A stretch of DNA of 64,000 bases from Drosophila pseudoobscura (taxonomy: Eukaryota > Arthropoda > Insecta > Diptera > Drosophilidae). The stretch lies in contig NC_046683.1 in the NCBI RefSeq assembly GCF_009870125.1, positions 52,839,869 to 52,903,868 on the forward strand, given 5' to 3'. The translations under genes and the position numbers were made by a program. This document shows, one piece after another, positions 1 through 11,420 of this stretch (positions are counted from its first letter, which is position 1; every line of letters starts with the position of its first letter). Below the pieces are notes generated by a model. It saw nothing but the letters and a program-made list of their open reading frames with translations, was not told where the DNA came from and did not search any database.

Positions 1-840
1 GCTGCTCGAGTGCGGGTTTGTGTGCGTGTGTGTAAAGTACACACTAGTGGGGTGTTTTTGTGTGTGTGTGTGTGTTCTTCTAGAAATGCACTTTAATCAC
101 AAATAAAAAAAATGTTTGATTTGATTTGATTTGATTTGAATTGAATTCCGTTAAGGGATTCCACGGGGTTTCACGGATATACGGATGCGATTCGGATTTT
201 CACTTGGCTGCCCGCGTCTGTCGCGCCGCTCAACAAACAATTGGAAAAAGTATCAACAACTAAATTTGTTATTCTAGTTAAACGTTTAAATTTAATACAT
301 TCTAAAAGTCAACGGAAATTGCCGCCCGTCCCGTCCCGCTGCCTGCCACACTCTCGCTCTTCCTCTCTTCCTCACTGCCTCTCGCTCTCGGTGTCTGCCT
401 TCGTCGTTCTTGTTCATTCACGCACAGCACATGGTTCTGTTCCGTTTTGTTCTTTTTCTTTTTCAGTTTCTGATTCTTGTCGGAGTTGTAGTTGTTGTTC
501 GGGGAGGTGCTACATATGGCTTGTGTGTGGGGGTGCTGCATCCGCGTGCTGCCCGGTGGATGTGGTGCGTGTGGCGTCCGTTGGAGCTCTGTTTTTAGCT
601 TTTGCCGTTTCTCTGCCTTCTGCTATCTGCCGTCTGCTGTTTTCTGTTCGGTTCGCTTCGGTTCGGTTCGGTGCTGTTCTGTTCTGTTCCGCTGTTCGGG
701 AGAGACTTTCGGCTCCACTCAAACGCTCGGCGGCTCTCACGGCTCAGCTGTGCTTCTGCTGCCGCTGAAGGAGAGCTTGGGACGACGGGCAACTTCTGTG
801 GCTTGGCGGAGCGGAGCAGTTTTCAATTTCCAAAGCTACT
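1..840 (-). other. Long 5' leader transcribed leftward, with a 79-codon first ORF
   Basis: Read on the minus strand from the Inr at 840, there is no ATG for about 300 nt. The first ATG (539-541) opens a 79-codon ORF ending at 302, rich in Lys, Glu and Arg with no recognised domain. The leader is A- and CAG-rich, as in long Drosophila developmental-gene leaders. No splice donor was convincingly placed. The ORF may be an upstream ORF or a small protein; the main coding region would lie left of the window. The far left holds GT microsatellites and a TTGAT tandem tract (about 115-140). Confidence 0.45.
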
Positions 841-869
841 GTCCGGCGGTGTGCGCTGCGGCTTTTATA
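836..869 (-). promoter_or_regulatory. TATA + Inr core promoter, leftward
   Basis: On the minus strand TATAAAAG lies at 869-862 and an ACAGT initiator match has its A at 840, so the TATA T is 29 nt upstream of the presumed start. That is the canonical spacing. The following 300 nt lack any ATG, which fits a leader. Confidence 0.6.
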
Positions 870-959
870 GGAATTTCCCGGCCCGGCAGTGCGGTCGGCG
901 TCGCAGTCGCGTCGTGCCAGTGAGTGGCTTTTCCCTTGGCAGTGAACTCTCAGCGGGCT

Positions 960-1141
960 CTCTTGAGCATATTTCTCTCTCCAGCTGCGGCCAAACATAT
1001 GTTGCTATCAGCTGTTGTGGCTCATCTCGAGAGAGCGGCATGGCGTAATTACTCTTTGAGTGAGCAGAGAGTGCTCAAGAGAGTATTTAAGAGAGCACTC
1101 TTGAGTGCGCTCAAGAGAAAAAGTCGTGTGTTGCTCTTGAG
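960..1141. promoter_or_regulatory. Cluster of CTCAAGAG/CTCTTGAG sites upstream of the leftward TATA promoter
   Basis: Exact copies start at 960, 1074, 1098, 1110 and 1134, with a degenerate one near 1052. The last four are spaced 24, 12 and 24 nt. The pair 1098-1105 and 1110-1117 is an inverted repeat with a 4-nt gap. The core CTCAAG resembles NK2-class homeodomain (TTF-1/Vnd type) sites; the factor is inference. Confidence 0.45.
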
Positions 1142-4100
1142 TGTTTTTTGAATCCATGCGACAGTAACGGGTGGTTGTTCGAGTGGCGTTTCGGAGTGCA
1201 ATCTATTCCACTCAGTAACTGACAAAATTCTCCCTTTTCAAACCATATCTGGCGATCCAAATGGGTTTTTATGTTCGTTTTAAAAATATAAGTAATATTT
1301 TTCTGCATAAGCTAGAAAAAAATATCAAAATAGTATTTTTCAGAGACTTAATCCGCTCTTGTGTTTACCCAATATTTTTTGGGTATTTTTGGGTATTTTT
1401 GATATCGCAAACCTGGTCATACATTTGCACTTATCGGCCAAGCCATGATTGACAATGCCATTGTACCGCCTTCCGATCCAAATCAAACCTCCCCCCACCC
1501 CACCAACCGACAGACCGTCTCCAGGCCCATTGTGGGGTGTGGGGTGCGGGGTGTGGGGGGCGTGAGGCGAGATAGAAAACGGAAGAAAATGGATGAAAAT
1601 GCTTCTCCGACACAGGGCCTGTCACTGTTTTAACAATTCATCTTAATAGAAATAAAAAATGGCGCCGCTGGCGTTGGACAGTCCGGCCCGTCCGCCTCGC
1701 CTCGGCTCGCCTCCCCGCCTCCCCGCCACCAGACCACTCCACCCATTGCCTCCCATCGCCACTCCTCCCCTTTGTCCAGCTTTTGCTATTTGTCACTGGT
1801 TCGTTGTGTGTGGCAGTGGGCGCTCTGGCTCTGGTTCTGGCTCTGGCGCTGTTGCAGTGGATCAGCATCAGCCCCTCCGACAGAAGCTTTCTCTCCGTAT
1901 TTCCTTGTTGTCACGTTGTTGCTTTTGGGGGGCTTATACGTGGTAGTCGTCCGGTACATGGGGCTATACTGGGTGCCGCCAGAATACGAAAACCGAATGG
2001 ACTTCCAGCCCGATGATAAGCCCGACCAAGGGGTATCCCATAGTCGCCACTCGAAGACTTTTTTGTAAAGTTCCTGTTTGGTTTCTTCTGCTCTTGTCGA
2101 CCGCCAGTGATGGGGGGGACTTACACATGTCAGTTAATGCTGAAAAAATGTTTACACAACACAATTGCCATACGCCGGGGGTTGGGGGTGGGGTGGTGGG
2201 CCCCAGCAGGGGGTTGCGGACACCGATGCCAAAACTTTTAAAGGCCAGTTTTCCATCATCTTAGTTTAGTTTTTTGTGCGTGTTCGTGTGCGTGTGTGTG
2301 TGTGTGTGTGCTGTGGGGTAGCTGGGGGCAGCTGGGGGTCGCTGCAGCGGGGTCGTTGTCGAACAGGATAAAAGTCAGTGGCGTACAATTAATCAAATGC
2401 ATGATTTATATTCCTCTAGCCTTCATTCAAGTCTAACCTAAATACGTCCCGCTGGGCCGGATCCTGTCAAATGAGATGTCGGGGCGGGAACAACTTACTG
2501 GCAACTCCGTCCCGTACAGGCAAAGACCGGACAAGGAGCCCGGGTATAATTTAACTTTCAAGAAAACGCGCACCTCAAAAAATAGGAAAGAGGATTGCAA
2601 AATAGTACAAAATTCGAAGTCTTCCCGGAGGGGGGACTATGACGTATGAAGAGGCACTGCTGACAGTGTGGTCCAACGAATACTATGTAAAAGATATTCC
2701 CGTAAGCATTCAACATTCTGCGATGACTGCTCTGAAGGCCATATTTCACATATCTTGCAGCTTCTAATTGCTCTCTAGCACCGAATCGGTTATCTCCTCA
2801 GGATGATATATATAACAAGCATCCAGGGATTCATCCAAGTGGGCCGTTACATATTTCCAGACGCCTCGTATTCCCAATTTCCGGTACCAGTCCTCGATCT
2901 CCTGTACACGCGGCACTTAACTTTACAATATATTCTATGATTCGAATCTACCATCGCAGTCTTCTGGCTAGGGCTTTCAGTCACTACCGACCCCATACAA
3001 TATATCGATAGAGTGCGTGGATTTTGCATTGGAATCATTCTGGTTACTAGTAAATAAATAAAACAGTAAGAGCCACGGATTTGATATAGCAAATCCATTT
3101 GCCTGTGTCATCTGGTGGTTCCACTCACCTCCACGATGGGTCTCTCTGGACACGTGGCAATGGGGAATGGGCAACACGTCTGCACATTTACCGGGTCCGC
3201 TAGACACACAAATGCACTTCGGGAGTGCGGAACGGGATTCAATGTGCGGGAGTGTGGTGTTGGGGGGTGGGCTCCGGGTTCCGCTAAAAGCCCTAACCAA
3301 AGCCCCGGCCAGGCACTTAGGCTGGCAATCCTTTCTTTGCCAAAATCAAAATTCTAGGCAGGGTCTCCGGCCAGCTACTACCTGGATGGAGATGGCGATG
3401 GCGATGGCTATGGCTATGGCGAGAGCCGATGAAACTACACACAAGCTTCCCCCGGATCCAGGGCGCTTCCAAAGAGGATTCGAAGGAATGCCTATACCCG
3501 TATCCACCGGCGAATGGACCACTTAGGACGCCTTTGCGGCAGCGGCAGCGGGAGCGGCTGCCGGAGCAGGAGCGGAGGACAACCAGTGTGGCTGTGCCTT
3601 GCCTCTTTTAATGCGCAGCACGTTTTTCCAATAAAATAGCAACAGCAACAGCTACAGCTACAGCTACATTGGCAACAATCCTTTAAGTTCTTCGATACAT
3701 CTGAGTGGAGCGGAGCGGAGCGAAAGGCAGTGGAGAGAGCCGGTTCTGATACCCTTTTATTCTTACAGAGTGCGAGCGGGAATGCCACATTCGATTCAGT
3801 ATCGCCACTATTAATATAACTATTAATCATTATTATAATGGCAGACACCATGGAGTATATATCAGGGGTTGGTTCCCATATCGATCATCACTTTCGGATC
3901 ATTTCTGAAGTCAGAACAGGCCAACATTGATGAAAGCTTACCATCGAGCACTATTAGATATCTTGTAGTCGCAATGGTCTCCTTTCAAGCTGGTTCTCGC
4001 CTTCTAAGCAAGGAGCCAACTGCCATGAACATCGATTTTCATGTGATTTGTGTAGACGTGTTTGGGTTTTATTGATTTTCACTTGATTCTCTCCATATGC

Positions 4101-7100
4101 TTAAATATACTTAAGCCAGTACGTGCACATTTCCATCCGCATTCGCAATTCGCAATCGGTCCCCATCCCATCCCCGGTCCCATCTCAACCCAAGACCAAG
4201 CATCCCATGGCATCCCTACCGAGGAAGCAAGCAAGCAAGCGGCTCTAATGTCAGGATCATGCGAGGTTATCAACATAATTTCCAAAACCCAACCATCCGC
4301 ACCAGCCTCCCTCTGCCACTCCACTCTGCTCCACCCCCCAACACCAGCCACAACATGATTCTAGTTTATGATGTAGTAGGTCTCTGTTTCCTTTCCTGCA
4401 CCATCATCGGGGCGGGGTGGGCGGTGTGTGCTGTAGAAGATGGGCGCGTGTGCGGCTTGATAAGACTCCTTCCTCCTCGCCAGCAATTCGGCTCAATTTG
4501 GTTTGGCTTCTTCCATCGGCTATCCCCCGGGGAATACTTATTTTTTGACAGCCTAGTTGGGAGTCGGGCATCAGGCATCAGGCATCAGGTTGAGGAAAAT
4601 GTCTTTTTATTTTAAACCGAAAAGGCGCTGCTTGAAAGTTTCTCGTTTTAAACCGTAATATAATACACCCATAACGAGGGATGTCTATGCTGTAGAAATA
4701 TAGATACCAACTGACGGACCTCTGAAAGTCGATATACCATATCTTTGTGCTACTATCTTTTTGAATTAACATCTAATAGATGTATAGATCCCGCAACCAC
4801 AAGTCTGGAAAGACGTATAGAATCTACACTCAGCGAAAAATGAAAAACACGCGGGAAATATTGCCAAGCCCTAACATTCGATTCTCAGGGCTTATTCTCT
4901 GGGAGCACACTTTTAAAGACTTCGAAGTGCCCAATGGTCGCGAGCTGCAAGAGCACTCGTCTCAGGATTTGATAAATATATCGATGGGAATTGAAATTAG
5001 GCCTCGGCAGTGTCACAGTCAGAGGCACTGGCACAGGACCAGCCTATCCTGTGTAAGTGTAAGTGTAAGTGTAAGTGTCCTGTCCTGTCTTGTCTTGTTG
5101 CACGACAATTGGATTGGGATGTAGTACGTATTCGCTGGCGCAGGCCGGGAATAAGATATGCCATTGCCAATGGTTGATGGTGGCCCATCAATTTGGGGGC
5201 AACGGCTGTAGCTGGGGGCAATCAAAGTGCCTGGCATTTCTGGAGCCCACTGGGGCCCTGGCCCGGGTCCGGGCTGGTGCTGGCTGCCAGTTGGCGCGCT
5301 CGTTACTCATTTCGTTTCGGTATGGCTGACATTTGACATGATTATGTACATTTGTCCCCCGGTGGCACCGCGAAAAGCTGACGTAATTTGCAAACCCCGA
5401 ACCCGAACTCAAACCCAAGCCAAAGCCCAAGAAACACTGCGGATGGCTGGATAGGGTGGTGTGTGGTGTGGTGGTGACCCCGACGACCGGCAGCTCTAAT
5501 CTATCAGCGTTTACCGTCGAATTCTTGCACTTTTCCTCTTGGCGCGACAAGAGCTCCTTAGCCCAGGCATTCTCGCTCTCATTCACACTTCCTTTTTCGT
5601 GTTTCGGCTCCTTTCGCTACTTCGAGGACATGGCAGGCGGCAGGCACAAGTGTCCTCACAGCACTTTTTTCTTCTTTTTTTTTTACTTTGTAACGCAAAT
5701 TCTGAAGTAAGCATGAATAATGCATGCATTGTGTGTAATTCTTCAAGTACTTTGCTTCAAGCCGACGACAAGCACACATCAGCCAGCGGCCCCAGTCCCC
5801 AGTCCCCAATCCCAGTCTCCGCCCTTCCAGACCATACCACAACCTATTTATATTGCTGGGATCCTGGAGATTCTTTTGGTGTGTGTGTGGGTGTGTGTTT
5901 TGCGGGGTGTCGAAATTTATTGCGCGCTCTTTGAATTACAAATGTATTTAAATATTTTTGGGTACCACGAACTACTTGCCGAGGTGGCGTGGGACTCACT
6001 TGCTATTACCCTCATGGGCTAGACGGTATTTCTATGCTGATTCGATGGAAACAAGGACTCTGTATGGTGGGTATTCATTAATTCAATAAATACAAATAAA
6101 AGCGGGCCTTGACTTATTCATATATCGATCTCTCCAGGCTTGCAAGTGCACCCAACTTCAGCCTCAGCAGAGAATCGATATGCAATTGCAGGCGAGAAGC
6201 TAATGACAAGGCTGGGGCCTGGCCCAAGACGCCCCTTTAATGGAGCTGTTTACCTGAATAATAAAGAAACCAGAGACATGAAACAAGGCACTATCCAAGC
6301 TACCATTCTGGCGGGTTCCCATAAGACATTGCCTTCAAAATTACGGATCACAATCAAATAATTTCCCTCCACCAACAAGAAAATCGAATGACAGTCGAGT
6401 GGAAAGTCCGTTAATGATATGCAATTGGAAGGTCTTCAAAATGTACTCTGCTGCTTGACAGAAATACTGTTCCATAAGGAATCATCTTGTATTTTCGCCG
6501 ACTTTCCTTGAACATTCGATAGAATGCAAATATGAATCGTTTTGTAAGCCTATTGTGAAATTCTTTGTATGAAAAAGTTGGCAATTTCCTTCCTTAAATC
6601 TACTCTAAGGCTCTTGTATCCCGGGACTTAAACGAGTTACATAATGGGTTCACAAAAGGGCGGACAGATGGGGCTTTTAAATCTCGGAAAAGTGATTGAG
6701 CCGCCGGATCGAAGTGAGATGAAAATGGAAAAATGGACCGGCATTTCAGCACGATATAAATTATACGAAAAAGTTACGAAAATATGCACGAAAGTCAGAA
6801 GTTTTAAGTTTTTGGAAAAAGGAAAATGGGAATTTTATGTGGCATTAGTTGCCTTTTAATGCTATTAGGGACCCCTGACCCCCGCCGTAGGCTTACGGAA
6901 TACTCGGCCACCGATGGAAATTCACTTTGTCATTTACACAGCCATTAGCTGGGGCACGGCACAAGAATGCCCGAGAGCAGCACAGCGATGAGAAAAGCGA
7001 ATTCCGCTTTTTATTCTTGCCATTTTCTTGCCGGTGTCACGTCTAGAAACGGAGTGGACAGCCAGCCCGAGCCTGAAAGCCCGGACCGTGCTGTTGTTGA

Positions 7101-10100
7101 CCAAATGAGCACCGCCATAGCCGCCCTTAAGGTACATCCAACTTTCCATCGAACGGATGGGCACGGGAAAGAGGATGGTGGATGGGGGGATGGATTCAAA
7201 CTTTTAAAAGTTTTCAGCTTTTCACTTTTTTCTTTTCAATTTAGGCGAAGAAGCTGTATCGAAAGAAGGAGAGCCTTGGGGAGGAGAGCGAAGTGAAGTG
7301 GAGTGGAGTGCCATGGAGCGTCGTTAATGGTTTTTGCGAAACTTATGAAACAAACTATGTACGGGGCGGGTCCACTCCGCCGCACAGGACCAGTCCAGGG
7401 TCCGGTGTGACATGGCTGCTAAGGGGCGAAAAGTACCGAAAGAGGGCTGCTCCAGTAGTTGCAATGAGGCTAGATCTTCTTACAGTTTGGACTTAATGGA
7501 ATTCTTCAATCGATTGCAGTTCTCATGTCGTATAAGCAAGGCCGCGGCTCTACACTCGTACTCGCTCTCCTCTGCCCTTCCGAAGACGCACACTGCACGA
7601 GGAAGAGTGTGTGTGTGAGAGAGAGAGGGAATGAGCCACTGCCATTTGATTTGTTCCTTCTGGAATGATCCGATCTGATCTGATAGATATTGCGACTTGG
7701 ATATTGATGCTGATCAGGAATATATCTGCTTTGAGGGGTCGGAATCGCCTCCCTGTGGGCTAATATATCCCTTACCTCTTTGAGTACCGGGTATACAAAT
7801 TATATGGTATCATTATTTTCTGAGAAGAGGCTTTTGTTATGAGGATTTTAGGATAACAAAGAGAAGAGCGATGCAATTATGAAGAAACCCTCGCAGATTC
7901 CACACACACACACACAAACACACACAATTGCAATGCCCTGTAATGTCACGTACTTTCACTTTTCTCCTCTTACCCCATCCATATCCCTATCCCCATCCCC
8001 GTCAAAGCAAATGGCCAGGACCAGGGCTTGGCGGCAATGCGTCGTCCTTCGAAAACGAACCCATTCAAAGCCTCCGTGCGTTTGAATTCTATTAGCTCCA
8101 GAAAGGATTTTCTCTTCTCTGGGACAGGCTGCTGTCATAAGCACTTTTTCAGTGTGGCCCCCTCTTGGCCCCCAGGCCCCAGAACAGGTCCGGGTCCGGG
8201 TCCGGGTCCGGGTTCTGGTCCGTTCGCCTCCTGCGTTACGTTTGTCATTTACCCCGGGGGTGTATTTTCATCATTTTCATTTCTGGGGCTTGCCTGAGTT
8301 CTGGCTTTGGCTTTGGCTCCGACTCCGGCTCCGGCTCCTCCTACGGCTCTCTGGCTCCTGGCTCCCGGTTCCCCGCTCCTGGCTCCTCGGTCTCGTGGTC
8401 GTGGTCGTGCCATGCACATCCAATTGACATTTCAGCTTAAGTCATTGTATGAGGCAGTCAGCAACAAAGGGAACGAATGCCAGGGAAACGGAAAGCAAGC
8501 AAAGCAAAGCCCGGACAAGTAGCAAGCTGAAGCTGTCCGCCATTCAAACACCCGACGATGAACCGTTCCACGGACCGACCGACCAACGGGCCAACGGACC
8601 AACGGACCAAGCGGGGGCCATTCGACCCTGTCGGCCGTGTGCGGCGGCGGCGGAGGCGGAGGTGGAGGCGGCGGCGGCACTGGCGGTGGCAGTGGCAGGG
8701 CTGTGCATTTATTCTGCTCACTGTGCGAAAAACAAAGCGCCAGGAAGGAAGTAAAGTGCAAAAGCTGCAACGGCAACAAAGGCGCACACAATTACCAAGC
8801 ACTGTGTCCTCCCCAGGACGGGAACCGGGGCAGGGGGAGGGACAGGGGCTGCTCCTCGTGTTTACACAAAAACATTTAGACTGATCCAGAGATAGACGTA
8901 GCGCAGGGTCTTTGAATGTGGGTTAATGGATGAGGCAAGGGTTGAGCAGAGGGACTAAGACTGGGACTGGGACTGGCACTGCGACTGCGACTGCGACTGG
9001 GACAGTCGGAGAAAGGATTGACATGGACAAAGGCAATGATGAGAACTCCCCTGGGACGTCGCACCGATCCGATGGATGTGGCAAATGTCACAGACAGGGC
9101 TTACTAGCTTTCTACCAATTAGTTGCCGCCTTCTTGGGGCGGGCTTGAAGCCTGTTCCGGCTCGAAGGTTTCGAAGGATCGCATCACAGCACAGCACTAC
9201 TTCGGGGCGAGAGTGAAAGCCACATCGGAAAGTAATGTTGGAATTCGCCATACCATGAAAAGTGCTCTCTCGGGGGGTCCCACAGACGATTCCAGTCGGC
9301 ACTAACAACGGAGCAAATGAAGGCAATATCTCAAATGGGAACCACATAAACGAAATAATAAATATCAAATGATTCCATAATGAATGCCAGGCCGGGCAGG
9401 AAGGCATTTCGTTTGCCTAGAGACGGGACTGCCTGACTGACTGGGTGACTGGCTGACTGACATGCCAAAGGACCAGGGTGGTCCCTGCCCGCCCTCGTCC
9501 CGGGCTGGCATTTCTTTCATTACAGAAATTGCGAAGAGAAAATAAAAAATTTCTTAATTTCGTTTCGTTTCATCATCAGCAGCAGCGGCAGCGACAGGCA
9601 GCAGCGACAAGATTTACAACATACTGTGAGCATAAAATAAAAATCTTATTTTTGTTCAAATGCGAGCGAACGAATAGAGGGGGGGAACGGAGCAGAACGG
9701 GCCAGAACGGAGCAGGACGCGGGGTCACAGCGGGGCGAGCGAAATAAATAAATAAAAAAAAAAAAAAGAAAGCCAGGGAATAGAATGAATAAAAATACTC
9801 GAACGTACAAAAGGCAGCGCCAAACTGACACAGCGCCCAGGCCATTGTCTGGCCGAAGCCAAGCCACCCCCTTGGGTGCTGCGAACCAGGGCGGGGGAGG
9901 GCGGTGGCGTTGACAACCTTAATAGTTATAGAGGATATGTGTGGGGCTGGGGCGTGCTGCTCCCAGGACCTTCGCAATTGGAACGCATACATCGTTCCCC
10001 CGGCATCATCGAGTGCAATAAAACGCACATGTGTTTCCCTCCATCCATCCATCCTCCATCCATCCTCCATCTCCATCTCCGCCTCCCCCCCGTACGCCTC

Positions 10101-10779
10101 ATAATTTCTGTGCGGTTGGCAAATAAATTTGATTTTGAGCGAATTGCCGTAGATTGACTCGCTCTCACTGCGAATGGAAGTTAACTCCCGTTGTACGTAC
10201 TGGCACTCGCTGGCAGCTCCTGGCAACCGACCCCCCCTACCCCCATACCCCACCCCCCCACACATTGGAGAAAGGAATTCGTTTTCCGCTTTCTGCTGAG
10301 CTCGGCTCGATTATACCTCCCCACACCCCTCACACCCCTCGAGGGGAGCTGTTCGTTGACCTTCTCCATTGAAGAGAAGATCCAGCGCGCGACCCCCGAC
10401 GCCTGCGGGGCCCCCACACCCACCCACACCCACCCACACACACACACACACAAAAGGGAAATTGAAACCGTATTGCCATAATAATTTATATACAGAACAG
10501 ATATTCTTGGATTGCAGAAATCAAAGGAAAAATCCCCAAATAATAACCGATGCCCATATAAAGAGCTTTTTTTTTGTTTGCCCCAATTCTCTGGCAAGAA
10601 AGCGCTTGTTAAAGTCTTATCCCCCATTCAGAGCCCCACTTTACATGAAGCTGGACAGTAAATCCTGTAAATCCAAAGGAATAGGCTCTGAATTATTCAT
10701 ATTTTCACTAAGATCTGAAAATGTGTAACCCATAGACTTGCACCGGGAGTGGACATTGTTTAATCATAAAAATATTTGC
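1142..10779. other. Long non-coding stretch, microsatellite-rich
   Basis: I see no supportable gene. Open frames here come from simple or purine/pyrimidine-biased sequence (Pro-, Gly- or Arg-rich translations). Notable tracts: (GT)n near 2,283-2,310; GATGGC repeats near 3,390-3,420; GTAAGT-type repeats near 5,055-5,080; (CA)n near 7,900-7,925; CCGGGT repeats near 8,190-8,210; GGCGGA tracts near 8,640-8,690; (CA)n near 10,420-10,453. Unrecognised enhancers or distant exons could be present. Confidence 0.5.
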
Positions 10780-11420
10780 TTTAAATACATATGCTCATTA
10801 CGTATTCAAAATAAATATTTTAATATTTAGATTAAGTATTTTCATTTTTAAATTAAATATATTTTCTACAAATGTAATATATTATACTGTGTTTCTATTT
10901 TTTTTGCATTATTAAATTTCTTACTCTTTTCTCTTAATATTTAGATCAAATATATATTTCATAAATTAAATATATATATATATTTTTTTTCAAATTTTTC
11001 AAAATAAATATTTTAATATTTTCATGTTTGATTAAATATATGTATGTCCTACAAATGCATACAATGTATATTATAGTAAGCTTATATTTTTTTTGTATTT
11101 TTATTTTTAATTTAATTTTATTTTGCATTATTAATTATTAATTATTTTTACTCTATTCTTGCCATATTTAGAACAAATATACACACATATCTTTCATAAA
11201 TTATATATATTTTTTTATGTTATTATTTTTTTAAATAAATATTTTTTTATATTTAGAATAAATATATTTCCCACAAAATGTAATATATTATTACATTATT
11301 CGATGCTAATTCAATACTTATTTAAAAGTTTTTTATATTTGGATTAAATACTAAATATTCTTGCTAATAAATTTGTGCACAAATCAAAGCAAATTCTATT
11401 TAATTTTACTATTTTTGCAA
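10780..11420. repeat. AT-rich island built of diverged tandem units
   Basis: This stretch of about 640 bp is overwhelmingly A/T. Units begin with an AAATAAATATTTT-type block near 10,809, 11,000 and 11,232, followed by CTACAAATG / CCACAAAATG and a TATTACTC-like block. The unit length is about 190-235 bp and the units are strongly diverged. Compatible with an old satellite fragment or a matrix-attachment-like region. No coding. Confidence 0.6.

Noticed and set aside
9576-10265. 229-codon minus-strand frame
   Set aside because: Crosses poly-A/T and CCATCC microsatellites; composition explains it.
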